From: JBDTSW01 sp963807385 | Lineage (GTDB): Bacteria; Actinomycetota; Thermoleophilia; Solirubrobacterales; 70-9 | Direction of reading: 5' to 3' | Length of the DNA stretch: 64,000 nt | Assembly (NCBI GenBank): GCA_963807385.1 | Contig: CAWEBQ010000003.1 | Coordinates: forward strand, 894,188 to 958,187 | Translations under genes and position numbers: made by a program | The notes under the pieces: generated by a model | Seen by the model: only the letters and a program-made list of their open reading frames with translations | Told to the model about the DNA's origin: nothing | Database searches by the model: none | Shown here: piece by piece, positions 39,276 through 47,429 of the stretch | How the letters are laid out: each line of letters starts with the position of its first letter | Numbering within the stretch: position 1 is the stretch's first letter

Positions 39276-39298
39276 CCGGTTCGGGGCCCCGAATCCGG
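39276..39298. promoter_or_regulatory. palindrome in gyrB leader
   Basis: TTCGGGGCCCCGAA (39280-39293) is a perfect 14-base palindrome, extended on each side by CCGG with a single unpaired T. It lies 30 bases upstream of the gyrB start, so it is either a hairpin in the leader or a binding site. Confidence 0.45.
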
Positions 39299-39404
39299 AC
39301 GATGCGAGACGCCCGTCCAAGTTCACATAAGGATAGCAGCCAACCCCGGTCGGAACCTCCGCCGGAGCATCACAAAAGACCTGCAAATCACGCATAAATG
39401 TGTG

Positions 39405-39746
39405 TCAACTGTGCCGAGCGGCGTCCGCGGTGAACCGGAGGCGCGCCACCGGCGCCGAGCCGGCCTCCTCGAGGGCCGCGTTCAGGCGCTCCAGGAGGTC
39501 CGCTCCCAGCAGGTCGAGCTCCTGTGCCCAGGTCGCGCTGCGGCAGGCGACCGTCACCACCCCGGCACGCTCAGAGACCGGGTCGGCCTCCGCCGCGACT
39601 GCAGCGCCGGCGGTCGCCGACCACGCGTTTTGCACCGCCCCCAGGAGCGTCGCCGGGGCGGTCTCGGCCCGAACCGCCCCGAGCGCGTCGCCGAGCCGGC
39701 GCGGGGTGTGGCGGCGGGCGCGGCCTGATCGTCCCGCACGGCTCAT
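39405..39746 (-). CDS. dciA: DciA-family protein (DUF721)
   Basis: 113 residues from an ATG at 39746 that overlaps the recF stop by four bases. An Arg-rich N-terminus (MSRAGRSGRARRHTPRRLGD) is followed by the DUF721 core with VTVACRSATWAQELDLLGADL and LLERLNAALEEAGSAPVARL. DciA is the ancestral loader/operator of the DnaB helicase, and in actinobacteria its gene commonly sits between recF and gyrB, as here. The gap to gyrB is 158 bp and carries the gyrB leader palindrome. Confidence 0.9.
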   Translation of the reverse strand: MSRAGRSGRARRHTPRRLGDALGAVRAETAPATLLGAVQNAWSATAGAAVAAEADPVSERAGVVTVACRSATWAQELDLLGADLLERLNAALEEAGSAPVARLRFTADAARHS

Positions 39747-40864
39747 GCGGCCTCGGCCCCGGTGCCCCCGGCCTCGGCGATCACGCGTCCCTCGCGGAGC
39801 ACCAGCTCCTCGCGCGGGCACTCCGCGGGCAGCTGGGTGGATTCCGTCGCGGTGATCAGCGCCTGTCCTCCCCCGGCCAGCAACCGCTCGCAGAGCAGCG
39901 CCCGCCGGCGCGGGTCCAGTTCGGAGGTGACGTCGTCGAGGAGCATCATCGGCGCCGGTCGGCCGGCCTCGACCAGCGCGGCCCGCTCCGCGAAGAGGAG
40001 CGCTAGGAGCGCGAGTCGCTGCTCGCCCTGCGACCCGTACTTGCGCAGCGCCCGACCGGCCCGCTCGAGGACGACCTCGTCCAGGTGCGGTCCGTGGGTG
40101 GTGAAGCCGCGGGCGAGGTCCCCCTGGCGCCGCTCGCCGAGCTCCGCCGCCAGCTCCCCGGCAGCTCCGGCCTCGCTCCGCGGGCGGTAGCGGAGCGCCA
40201 CCTTGCCCTCGAGGCCCAGATCCCTCGCCGCGTCGGTGTACGGCTGCGCGATCCCGCCGCACACCTCGGCGCGGACCTCCATCAGCTCGACCCCTGCCGC
40301 AGCGAGCTCGGCGTCCCAGGCATCGAGCGAGGCCTCGGCTGCGCCGCCGGCGCGGATGCGCGCGAGCAGGGCGTTGCGCTGGGCGAGGGCCCGTCCGTAG
40401 CGGCGGCGGGGCTCCGCCCGCGCGGGCCGCAGTGCGGCGGCGAACCGGTCGAGGTGCGCACGACGGGCTGCGGGCGGCCCCTTCACGAGGACGAGCCGGT
40501 CGGGCATGAACACCGCGAGCGCCGGGCGCAGCTCGGACTGGGCGGCGGCGTCGACCGCACGGCCATCGACCTGGTGGCGGCGCTCGCCCGCGCGCTCGAT
40601 CGCGCAGAGGAAGGTCCGCGAGTCGGTGCCCTCCACCGCGCTGACATCGACCTCCACCCGGGCCAGCGGCTTGCCGAACGCGATCGCCTCGCGGTCGGCC
40701 TTGGTCCGGGGGGAGCGTCCGGCGAGGCCGAGGTAGAGCGCTTCGAGAAGGTTCGTCTTGCCGGCCCCGTTGGCGCCCCAGGCGAGCGTCACGCTCGGCC
40801 CGAGCTCAACGCTGGCGTCGGCCAGGTTGCGGAAGGCGAGCGTTGAGACGCGCCGGACGCGCAT
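39743..40864 (-). CDS. recF: DNA replication/repair protein RecF
   Basis: 373 residues of an SMC-like ATPase: VRRVSTLAFRNLADASVELG at the N-terminus, Walker A WGANGAGKTNLLEALYLG (about 29-46), signature YGSQGEQRLALLALL (about 291-305) and Walker B PMMLLDDVTSELDPRRR (about 319-335). RecF loads RecA at gaps and helps restart stalled forks. It lies 12 bp after dnaN and is coupled to dciA by an ATGA overlap. All family motifs look intact. Confidence 0.95.
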   Translation of the reverse strand: MRVRRVSTLAFRNLADASVELGPSVTLAWGANGAGKTNLLEALYLGLAGRSPRTKADREAIAFGKPLARVEVDVSAVEGTDSRTFLCAIERAGERRHQVDGRAVDAAAQSELRPALAVFMPDRLVLVKGPPAARRAHLDRFAAALRPARAEPRRRYGRALAQRNALLARIRAGGAAEASLDAWDAELAAAGVELMEVRAEVCGGIAQPYTDAARDLGLEGKVALRYRPRSEAGAAGELAAELGERRQGDLARGFTTHGPHLDEVVLERAGRALRKYGSQGEQRLALLALLFAERAALVEAGRPAPMMLLDDVTSELDPRRRALLCERLLAGGGQALITATESTQLPAECPREELVLREGRVIAEAGGTGAEAA

Positions 40865-40876
40865 CCCGAGCAGCTC

Positions 40877-41989
40877 CTAGACGTTCAGCCGGATCGGCAT
40901 CACGAGGTAGGAGTAGTCCTCGCTGCCGACCGGCCGCAGCAGGCCGGGCCGAAGCGGCGAGGAGACCTGCAGCGAGATCTCCTCGCTCTCCACGCTGTCG
41001 ATGCCCTCGACGAAGAATTGCGGGTTAAACGCCATCTCCATCGGCTCCCCCGAGTACGGGGCGGGCATGCCCTCACTCGCGTCGCCGATGTCCGGCGTCT
41101 CCGCCGCCACCGTCAGCTCGCCCTCGGCCAGCGCCAGCCGCAGCGGCGCGTTGCGCTGCGCAAGCTGGCTGACGCGGCGGCTCACCTCGAGCAGCTCCTC
41201 GCGCGGCAGGCGCACGTCGTGGTCGAAGGTCTCCGGGATGAGCTGGCGCCAGCTCGGGAACTGCCCGTCGATCAGGCGTGAGGAAAGCACCACGCCGCCG
41301 GCCCTGAAGATCGCCTGGTTGCGCGGCATCGCGACCTCGACCTCCTCGGCCCCCTCGCTCGCGATCACCCGGGCCAACTCGCGCAGTGCGCGGGCGGGCA
41401 CGTTCGCCTCGATCGGCTCGGCCAGCGCCGCGCCCTCGAGCTCGGTGTGCTTCACGGCCAGCCGGTAGGAGTCCGTCGCGACCATCGTCAGCGTCGAGCC
41501 CTCCGCCTGGACCAGGACGCCGGTGAGGATCGGGCGCACCTCGTCTCGCGAGGCGGCGCGGGCGACGCGCTCGATCGTCTCGGCGAACGGGGCGGCAGGC
41601 AGCTTCGCGACCTCGCCCTCCGCCTCGGGTAGGCGCGGAAAATCGTCGGCGGCGAGGGTGCGCAGGTGAAAGCGCGCGCTCGACGACGTGATCTCGACGT
41701 CGCGCTGCTCGGGCCGCACCGCGAGCGTGGCCTCGCCGTCGGGCAGGCTGCGAACCACGTCCACGAGCAGCCTGCCCGGAAGCAGTATTGCCCCCTCCGA
41801 CTCCACGGTCGCGCCCTCCAGCCTCTGGGTGATGCCCAGCTCCATGTCGGTGGCGCGGATCGTCACGCCGGCTCCGGTGACCTCGAGGTGGATGCCGCTC
41901 AGCGAGGGCAGGGTGCTGCGGCTCGAGACGGCTCGACCCGCCAGTTGGAGAGCGTCGAACAGGGCTTCACGTGGAATGGAGATCTTCAT
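40877..41989 (-). CDS. dnaN: DNA polymerase III beta subunit (sliding clamp)
   Basis: 370 residues, the normal clamp length, starting MKISIPREALFDALQLAGRA. Three DnaN domains can be followed, with GRLLVDVVRSLPDGEA in the first and AVKHTELEGAALAEPIEANV at the second-domain boundary. The C-terminal region ends SPLRPGLLRPVGSEDYSYLV and MPIRLNV, the family's usual MPMRL-type terminus. It is the first gene after the DnaA-box region, read away from dnaA in the same direction, with recF and dciA downstream. Confidence 0.97.
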   Translation of the reverse strand: MKISIPREALFDALQLAGRAVSSRSTLPSLSGIHLEVTGAGVTIRATDMELGITQRLEGATVESEGAILLPGRLLVDVVRSLPDGEATLAVRPEQRDVEITSSSARFHLRTLAADDFPRLPEAEGEVAKLPAAPFAETIERVARAASRDEVRPILTGVLVQAEGSTLTMVATDSYRLAVKHTELEGAALAEPIEANVPARALRELARVIASEGAEEVEVAMPRNQAIFRAGGVVLSSRLIDGQFPSWRQLIPETFDHDVRLPREELLEVSRRVSQLAQRNAPLRLALAEGELTVAAETPDIGDASEGMPAPYSGEPMEMAFNPQFFVEGIDSVESEEISLQVSSPLRPGLLRPVGSEDYSYLVMPIRLNV

Positions 41990-42192
41990 CGTGCTGGACT
42001 CTTCATATTCCTATCTTGCTCAGATGTATTAACGCTGTGGATAACGGTGGAAACTAGTGGGATCGCGCTTGGTAGTGGGGCTGGGGACTGTGGATCAGGG
42101 TGGTGGAGCCCCGCCGCCGGGGTGGAGGGACTCGCCGTCTCCGGCGTCGGCGAGGCCGGTTGTCCCCAGGGAGTGACGGACCCTGTGGATGG
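41990..42192. other. oriC: putative chromosomal origin (oriC), DnaA-box cluster
   Basis: The dnaA-dnaN gap and the 3' end of dnaA hold four DnaA-box-like 9-mers. TGTGGATAA at 42036-42044 is a perfect consensus box in reverse. TGTGGATCA at 42089-42097 has one mismatch and includes the dnaA stop codon. TTGTCCCCA at 42160-42168 and TGTGGATGG at 42184-42192 are weaker. The stretch 42001-42032 is the most AT-rich part and could be the unwinding element. Gene order (rpmH-dnaA-dnaN-recF-gyrBA and parAB nearby) is the standard one around actinobacterial origins. Confidence 0.65.
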
Positions 42193-43495
42193 CCTCGGCG
42201 GTCTCGGATCCGGGCTCGAGCCGGCCGGAGACGGCGCGGATCGCGTGCATCACCGTCGAGTGGTCGCGGTCGAACTCACGAGCGATTTGGGCGAGCGAGA
42301 GCTCGGTGAGATCACGCGAGAGGTACATCGCGAGCTGGCGGGCACGGGCGATTCGCGGTGTGCGACGGGGTGAGAGGAGCTCCGCGCGCGGAACGCCGAG
42401 GACCCCGGAGACCGCGTCCTGGATCGCCGCGATGCTGGGAGCGGTCGCCGAGCCGCTGGGGATCTGGCCGGTTGATCCCGGCTCCAGCGCCCTGCGGACG
42501 AGGGGAGTCGTGATCGGTTCGGACATGACGGACGCCATGGCAACCACGCGGGTCATCGCACCCTCCAGGAGGCGCACGTTGCCCGGAACTCGCCCCGCTA
42601 TCTCCTGGAGGGCGAGCGGCTCGGGCAGATCCGGCGCCGACCGGGCAGCCATGCGCCACAGCAACGCGACGCGGGTTCGAAGGTCGGGCGGCTCGAGCTC
42701 GACGGTGAGTCCCCAGCCGAAGCGGTCGCGCAGGCGCTGGGCGAGCTGGGCCAGCGCCTCCGGCGGGCGGTCGCCGCAGAGGACGATCTGCTTGCCGGCC
42801 GCGTAGAGGGCGTTGAAGGTATGGACGAACTCCTCCTCGGTCCTCGCCTTGCCCTCCAGCACCTGGACGTCGTCGATCAGCAGCGCGTCGAGGTTGCGGT
42901 AGCGCTGCTTGAAGCGCTCGGGCCCGTCGTGTCGCAGGGCGGCGACGAACTCGCTGGTGAACCGCTCCGCGGTGGTGACGTGCACGGTGAGCTGGGGGTG
43001 GGTCCGCCCCAGATACTCGGCGGTGGCGCCCAGCAGGTGGGTCTTTCCGAGGCCGGGAGGCCCATGCAGGAAGAGTGGGTTGTAGGCCTCTCCGGGCAAC
43101 TCGGCGACGGCGAGCGCCGACGCGTGGGCGAGCCGGTTCCCGGGTCCGATCACGAACCGCTCGAACGTGTGCGCGGGGTCAAGTTGGGTGGGAACGGGAT
43201 CGCCGGGGATGACCGCCGCCGCCTCGCCGTCAGCCGCGGCCGACGAGAAGGAGATCGCGGTGATCGAGGGCGCCCGCTTGGCGATCGCGGCGACCACGCG
43301 CTCGGCGTAGCGGCGCTCGACCCAGCGGCGCACGGTCTCGGGCGCGCTCAGCAGCAGCGTGTCCCCGCGTACGGCCGTCGCCGTGATCGGCCGCAGCCAG
43401 AGTTCGAAGGTCGCCGCCGGCAGGGTCGCCCGCAATTCCTCCGCGACGTCTGCCCAGATCTGTGTGGAGTCGTCGGAAGGAACCTGCCCGGCCAT
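42095..43495 (-). CDS. dnaA: chromosomal replication initiator DnaA
   Basis: 466 residues. Domain I (about 8-85) includes WADVAEELRATLPAATFELW; the linker is short. The AAA+ domain has Walker A HGPPGLGKTHLLGATAEYLG (about 144-163), Walker B LDALLIDDVQVLEGKA and sensor motifs. The C-terminal helix-turn-helix ends with the DnaA signature FDRDHSTVMHAIRAV. A Gly/Pro-rich tail closes the protein. The start ATG at 43495 is 8 bases after TATAGT, so the message may be leaderless. Confidence 0.97.
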   Translation of the reverse strand: MAGQVPSDDSTQIWADVAEELRATLPAATFELWLRPITATAVRGDTLLLSAPETVRRWVERRYAERVVAAIAKRAPSITAISFSSAAADGEAAAVIPGDPVPTQLDPAHTFERFVIGPGNRLAHASALAVAELPGEAYNPLFLHGPPGLGKTHLLGATAEYLGRTHPQLTVHVTTAERFTSEFVAALRHDGPERFKQRYRNLDALLIDDVQVLEGKARTEEEFVHTFNALYAAGKQIVLCGDRPPEALAQLAQRLRDRFGWGLTVELEPPDLRTRVALLWRMAARSAPDLPEPLALQEIAGRVPGNVRLLEGAMTRVVAMASVMSEPITTPLVRRALEPGSTGQIPSGSATAPSIAAIQDAVSGVLGVPRAELLSPRRTPRIARARQLAMYLSRDLTELSLAQIAREFDRDHSTVMHAIRAVSGRLEPGSETAEAIHRVRHSLGTTGLADAGDGESLHPGGGAPPP

Positions 43496-43503
43496 CGCCG
43501 CCG

Positions 43504-43509
43504 ACTATA
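43504..43509 (-). promoter_or_regulatory. -10 element of dnaA
   Basis: TATAGT on the minus strand ends 8 bases before the dnaA ATG. No ribosome binding site fits between them, so a leaderless dnaA transcript is implied. Confidence 0.5.
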
Positions 43510-43576
43510 GGTTCGGCGCTACGCCCTCCCGAGCGGACTCGCCGCATTTCGCGACGGAAAAGATCCGGCCGCGTCC

Positions 43577-43582
43577 TATACT
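43577..43582 (+). promoter_or_regulatory. -10 element of the rpmH operon
   Basis: TATACT 51 bases upstream of the rpmH start. The -35 region is not a good match to TTGACA. This transcript would have a leader with GGGAG before the TTG start. Confidence 0.45.
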
Positions 43583-43633
43583 GCCGACGCCCGATCATCA
43601 GCCCGGCGATCCGAGCCGGCGGGAGCTCGAGAC

Positions 43634-43768
43634 TTGAAGCGGACCTACCAGCCGAAGAAGCGAAAGCGCGCCAAGACGCACGGCTTCCGCGCGCGCATGA
43701 GCACACGTGGCGGTCGCGAGGTCCTGAGGCGCCGCCGCCGCAAGGGCCGCAAGCGGCTCAGCGCCTAG
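43634..43768 (+). CDS. rpmH: 50S ribosomal protein L34
   Basis: 44 residues starting at TTG (43634): MKRTYQPKKRKRAKTHGFRA continuing RMSTRGGREVLRRRRRKGRK. This is the universal bL34 sequence and length. It begins the plus-strand operon that diverges from dnaA, and its stop codon is directly followed by the rnpA ATG (TAGATG). GGGAG lies about 9 bases upstream of the start. Confidence 0.97.
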   Translation: MKRTYQPKKRKRAKTHGFRARMSTRGGREVLRRRRRKGRKRLSA

Positions 43769-44155
43769 ATGAGCAGCCCCGGCCCCGGCGGAGGCCGCAA
43801 GCGCGGGCGACTGTCGCGCAGCGGCGATTTCGATCGGGTCTACCGCGAGGGGCGCTCGCAGGGCAACCGTTACGTGGTCGTGCACTCGTTCCCCCGCCCC
43901 GCGGGCGACGAGGGCGGCGAGACCCGCCTCGGGATCTCGGTCAGCCGCAAGGTCGGCGGCGCCGTCCAGCGCAACGCCGTGAAGCGGGCGCTGCGCGAGG
44001 CCTTCTGGAGCGTCTCCGAGGTGCCTGTTAACCACGACTTCGTCCTCGTCGCGCGCCCGGACGCCGCCGGCCTGGTCGAGCGCGACGGTACGCCCGGCGT
44101 TGAGGCGGCCCTCCGCGAGCTCCTGGGCGAGGCCGATGCCGGGAAGGCGGCGTAA
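43769..44155 (+). CDS. rnpA: ribonuclease P protein component
   Basis: 128 residues. After a Gly/Arg-rich N-terminus come GRLSRSGDFDRVYREGRS and the RNR motif LGISVSRKVGGAVQRNAVKR (about 53-72), then ALREAF, all diagnostic of RnpA. The protein binds the RNase P RNA and helps 5' maturation of tRNAs. The RNA partner gene (rnpB) is not in this window. It directly abuts rpmH, with yidD three bases downstream. Confidence 0.95.
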   Translation: MSSPGPGGGRKRGRLSRSGDFDRVYREGRSQGNRYVVVHSFPRPAGDEGGETRLGISVSRKVGGAVQRNAVKRALREAFWSVSEVPVNHDFVLVARPDAAGLVERDGTPGVEAALRELLGEADAGKAA

Positions 44156-44158
44156 AAC

Positions 44159-44449
44159 GTGAAACGGTTCGCCGACGCCTCCGCACGCCTGCGCGCCGGT
44201 GTGATCTGGCTCGTCCTGCTGCCGATCCGCGCCTATTCACGCCTGATCTCGCCCCTGCTGCCCGCCCGCTGTAAGTACTACCCCACGTGTTCGGCCTACG
44301 CCGAGGAGGCGGTCCGCACGCACGGGGTAATCCGCGGAGGCGCGCTCGCCGCATCGAGGATCGTGCGATGCAATCCCTTCAGCCACGGCGGCGTCGATGA
44401 GGTGCCGCCTCCCCGGGCGCACACCCACGCCCAAGGGACGCACCCCTGA
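44159..44449 (+). CDS. yidD: membrane protein insertion efficiency factor YidD
   Basis: 96 residues from a GTG at 44159. The core VLLPIRAYSRLISPLLPARC followed by KYYPTCSAYAEEAVRTHGVI and RIVRCNPFSHGGVDEVP is the complete YidD signature with its conserved Cys residues. It has an N-terminal amphipathic/hydrophobic helix. The stop overlaps the yidC ATG by one base (TGATG), the usual genomic link between the two functions. Confidence 0.94.
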   Translation: MKRFADASARLRAGVIWLVLLPIRAYSRLISPLLPARCKYYPTCSAYAEEAVRTHGVIRGGALAASRIVRCNPFSHGGVDEVPPPRAHTHAQGTHP

Positions 44450-45210
44450 TGCCGCCCGTCGCTGAGGTCCTGCTCCCGCTGGCGAACGTCCTCCAGCCGA
44501 TTGAGGACGCCGCCAACTCGGTGCTCACGTTCTTCGCCGAGGACATGAGCCTTGGCTTCGGCATCGCGATCATCCTGCTCACGTTCGTGACCAGGATCGT
44601 GATCCTGCCGCTCTCGATCCGGCAGATCAAGTCGATGCGCGCGCTCCAGGCGTACTCGCCGCAGATCAAGGAGATCAACGAGCGCTACAAGGACGACCCG
44701 CAGCGCAAGCAGCGCGAGCTGATGGCGTTCTACAAGGAGAACCAGATCAACCCGCTGGCCTCCTGCTTCCCGCTGCTGCTCCAGCTCCCCGTGTTCTTCG
44801 CCCTGTTCCAGCTGCTGCGAAGCGACGGCTTCCAGGAGGAGGTCCTCGCCTATGGCGACCCTGGCTTCCTCTTCATCCCCGACCTCACGGAGAAGGCCAC
44901 CGGCGGCGTGCTCGTGGTGCTGATCATCGTCTACTTCGTGACGATGGTCGCCTCGATGGCGATCTCCGCGGCCCAGGCCGAGGGCGCCCAGCGGGTCATG
45001 CTCTTCGCCCTGCCGGTGATCTTCACCCCGTTCATCATCAGCTTTCCGGCGGGCCTGATCCTCTACTGGATCACGACCAATGTCTGGACGATCGGGCAGC
45101 AGTACGCGGTGAAGGCGTTCTGGCCGGCGCCGCCCGTGGCCACGGTCGAGGAGGTCAAGGCGTCGCGCCCGCCTCCGCCTCCGCCTCGTAAGAAGAAGAA
45201 GCGGCGGTAG
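44449..45210 (+). CDS. yidC: membrane protein insertase YidC/Oxa1
   Basis: 253 residues, the short Gram-positive-type form without a large periplasmic domain. Five membrane segments are visible. TRIVILPLSIRQIKSMRALQ carries the conserved Arg of the hydrophilic groove; INPLASCFPLLLQLPVFFAL and the final FPAGLILYWITTNVWTIGQQ are family hallmarks. The C-terminus is a Pro- then Lys/Arg-rich tail that may contact the ribosome. It is followed by a 166-bp gap with a GC-rich palindrome before jag. Confidence 0.95.
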   Translation: MPPVAEVLLPLANVLQPIEDAANSVLTFFAEDMSLGFGIAIILLTFVTRIVILPLSIRQIKSMRALQAYSPQIKEINERYKDDPQRKQRELMAFYKENQINPLASCFPLLLQLPVFFALFQLLRSDGFQEEVLAYGDPGFLFIPDLTEKATGGVLVVLIIVYFVTMVASMAISAAQAEGAQRVMLFALPVIFTPFIISFPAGLILYWITTNVWTIGQQYAVKAFWPAPPVATVEEVKASRPPPPPPRKKKKRR

Positions 45211-45233
45211 GAGCACAGCAGCGAGCGACCCTC

Positions 45234-45247
45234 GGCCCCCGGGGGCC
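45234..45247 (+). terminator. GC-rich palindrome after yidC
   Basis: GGCCCCCGGGGGCC is a perfect 14-base palindrome 23 bases after the yidC stop. It lacks a T-run, so it is a weak terminator candidate; it could also attenuate read-through into jag, which has its own -10-like element. Confidence 0.35.
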
Positions 45248-45360
45248 GGGCCGTCGGCCCTGCTGCCAACGCCGGGGCATCCGTGCCTGCGCGGTGCGTT
45301 GTGCGCAGATGCCCTGCTTCTGTGTGCTTCGGCGCCTGGGCGCAACTTCCTTCTCGTGTC

Positions 45361-45366
45361 TACACT
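45361..45366 (+). promoter_or_regulatory. -10 element of jag
   Basis: TACACT ends 10 bases before the GTG at 45377, supporting that start over the upstream ATG at 45299. Confidence 0.45.
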
Positions 45367-45376
45367 CGCCGCCGCT

Positions 45377-45853
45377 GTGAGCGCCGAGGCCTATCCCGCC
45401 GAGCCCGTCGACCGCGTCCGCGCGATCGTCGCGACCGTCGTCGAGGCGCTCGGGGTGAATGGTGAGGTGGAGGTCACCGAGGACGACGACCGCATCCTTG
45501 CGAACGTGGATGGGGAGGAGGTCGGCCTGTTGATCGGCCGCCGCGGCCAGACGATCGACGCCCTCCAGCTCCTCTGCTACCGCGCTGCCTTCCGGGGGAT
45601 CACGGATCGCAAGCGTGTGCAGGTCGACGCGGCGGGCTACCGCGAACGCCGCCGCGAGCTGCTGACCGGCCAGGCCGATCGTGCCGCTGCGCGGGCGACC
45701 GAGAGCGGCAAGGAGATCGAGCTCGAGCCGATGAGCGCGAGCGAGCGAAAGGTGGTCCACGACCATCTCCTCGAACGAGCCGGGGTCGAGACCTTCAGCG
45801 AGGGCGAGGAGCCCGAGCGCTGCGTGATCGTCGCCCCTCTCGTCTCCGAGTGA
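45377..45853 (+). CDS. jag: Jag/KhpB RNA-binding protein (KH plus R3H)
   Basis: About 158 residues from the GTG at 45377 (VSAEAYPAEPVDRVR); the frame is open further upstream to 45299, but that part is hydrophobic and unlike the family. A KH domain (about 40-95) has VGLLIGRRGQTIDALQLLCY with the GxxG loop, and an R3H domain (about 100-155) has ERKVVHDHLL and ERCVIVAPL. There is no N-terminal Jag-N domain. KhpB works with KhpA in binding RNAs and influences cell elongation. The stop overlaps rsmG by four bases (GTGA). Confidence 0.88.
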   Translation: MSAEAYPAEPVDRVRAIVATVVEALGVNGEVEVTEDDDRILANVDGEEVGLLIGRRGQTIDALQLLCYRAAFRGITDRKRVQVDAAGYRERRRELLTGQADRAAARATESGKEIELEPMSASERKVVHDHLLERAGVETFSEGEEPERCVIVAPLVSE

Positions 45854-46563
45854 CGGACGCCGAGAGCGCGCTGCTGGCACGAGCCCCCGTGCAGGGCGTG
45901 ATGGCCCTGCGCGAGCTGGTCGAGCTGATCGCCGCCGACGCGCATGCCCCGACAACGGTCCGTGAGCCCCAGGAGGCCTGGCGCACCCACGTTCTCGACT
46001 CGCTCACCGGCCTCGAGGTCCCGCAGCTGGCCGACGCGAAGCGCATCGCAGACGTCGGCGCCGGCGCCGGGTTTCCCGGTATCGCTCTGGCCGCCGCGCT
46101 ACCCGGTGCGCACGTCGACCTGATCGAGGCGACCTCCCGCAAGTGCGACTTCATGCGCTCGGCGCTCGAGCGAACACGGATCGACAACGCCCGCGTCGTC
46201 AACGCGCGCGCTGAGGAGTGGGCGGCCTCACGGCCGCCCGACGGGGGGAGGGGGGACGCAGACGTCGTCACGGCGCGAGCCGTCGGGCGCCTCTCCACCC
46301 TCGCCGAGCTCGCCTCGCCGCTGCTGCGCGAGGGAGGGGTGCTGGTCGCCTGGAAGGGTCGCCGCGATGCAGGCGAGGAGGCGGAGGCAGAGCGCGCCGT
46401 CGAGCGCCTGGCGATGCGGCCGGCCGAGATCCTGCCGACGCCCGAGGCGGCGGGCTTCGAGCATCGCCACCTGCACGTCTTCATCAAGAGCGCCCCGACC
46501 CCGCCCGGCCTCCCGCGCCGCGCCGGGATGGCGAAGAAGCGCCCGTTCGGCGGCGAGGCGTGA
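45850..46563 (+). CDS. rsmG: 16S rRNA (guanine-N7) methyltransferase RsmG
   Basis: 237 residues from a GTG at 45850. The SAM-binding core is ADVGAGAGFPGIALAAALPG (about 67-86) followed by VDLIEATSRKCDFMR. HVLDSLTGLEVPQ before it and DVVTARAVGRLSTLAELASP after it complete the GidB family pattern. RsmG methylates G527 of 16S rRNA. The C-terminal 30 residues are Pro/Arg-rich. The gene overlaps jag at its start and, if the GTG at 46560 is used for parA, overlaps parA at its end. Confidence 0.95.
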   Translation: MTDAESALLARAPVQGVMALRELVELIAADAHAPTTVREPQEAWRTHVLDSLTGLEVPQLADAKRIADVGAGAGFPGIALAAALPGAHVDLIEATSRKCDFMRSALERTRIDNARVVNARAEEWAASRPPDGGRGDADVVTARAVGRLSTLAELASPLLREGGVLVAWKGRRDAGEEAEAERAVERLAMRPAEILPTPEAAGFEHRHLHVFIKSAPTPPGLPRRAGMAKKRPFGGEA

Positions 46564-46604
46564 GCTCGGGCCGCCTGCCGCCCGGCTATCGTCGCCCGAG
46601 ACCG

Positions 46605-47423
46605 ATGGGACGCGTCTATGCGATCGCAAACCAGAAGGGCGGGGTGGGGAAGACCACCACCGCCGTCAACACCTCCGCGTGCGTGGCCGCGCTCGGGCAC
46701 CAGGTGCTGCTCGTCGATCTCGACCAGCAGTGCAACGCAACGGTCGCGCTCGGCGGCGATCGTGAGGCGAGGCCGTCCTCGTACGAGTGCCTGACCGGCG
46801 AGGTGTCGGTCGCCGAGGCGGCGCGGCCGGCCGGGCCGGACAACCTCTGGCTCGTACCGGCGAGCCGGGACCTCGCCGGCGCTGCCGTTGAGCTGCCGCG
46901 GATCGACGGTTCCGAGCTCAACCTGCGGCGCGGGCTCGGCCCGGTGCGCGACCGCTTCGCCCTCACCCTGCTCGACTGTCCGCCGTCCCTCGGCCCGGTC
47001 ACCGTGAACGCGCTCGCCGCGGCCGATCGCGTCATCGTCCCGGTCCAGGCGGAGTACCTCGCCCTGGAAGGCCTCGTCCAGTTCCTCGACACCCTCGGCC
47101 TGATCCGCAACGAGCTCAACCCCTCGCTGGTTCTGACCGGGGTGGTGATCACCATGCACGATGAGCGCACGCGCCTGGCACAGGATGTCGAGCGCGAGCT
47201 CCGCACCCACTTCTCGGACCTTGTCTTCGACACCGTCATCCCCCGCAGCGTCCGCGTCGCCGAGGCGCCCAGCTTCGGTGTACCGGTGCTCGAGCACGCG
47301 CCGTCGTCGCGCGGTTCGGTGGCATACGCCGAGCTCGCCGGTGAACTCGCGCGGCGCGAGGAGAGCGACTGGATCACCGTCCAACACAACCCTCAACCCG
47401 AGGTTGAGGTTCAAGCCGACTAG
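46605..47423 (+). CDS. parA: chromosome-partitioning ATPase ParA/Soj
   Basis: About 272 residues. The deviant Walker A IANQKGGVGKTTTAVNTSA (about 7-25), VLLVDLDQQCNATVALG (Walker A') and LTLLDCPPSLGPVTVNAL (Walker B) identify a Soj-type ParA without an N-terminal HTH. I chose ATG 46605 (MGRVYAIANQKGG), where homology begins. GTG 46560, which overlaps the rsmG stop (GTGA) and adds 15 residues, is a real alternative. ParA moves ParB-parS complexes away from the origin. parB follows 6 bp later. Confidence 0.95.
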   Translation: MGRVYAIANQKGGVGKTTTAVNTSACVAALGHQVLLVDLDQQCNATVALGGDREARPSSYECLTGEVSVAEAARPAGPDNLWLVPASRDLAGAAVELPRIDGSELNLRRGLGPVRDRFALTLLDCPPSLGPVTVNALAAADRVIVPVQAEYLALEGLVQFLDTLGLIRNELNPSLVLTGVVITMHDERTRLAQDVERELRTHFSDLVFDTVIPRSVRVAEAPSFGVPVLEHAPSSRGSVAYAELAGELARREESDWITVQHNPQPEVEVQAD

Positions 47424-47429
47424 GAGGGC

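Noticed and set aside
41965..41977. parS-like CTTCACGTGGAAT in the 5' end of dnaN
   Set aside because: The core matches 9 of 10 positions of TTCACGTGAA but only about 11 of 16 of the full parS consensus, and it encodes conserved dnaN residues. No better site was found; could be reconsidered if ParB binding data exist.
45299..45376. Longer Jag starting at ATG 45299
   Set aside because: The added residues (MCADALLLCASAPGRN) are unrelated to the family, and TACACT lies inside this part as a likely promoter for the GTG at 45377.
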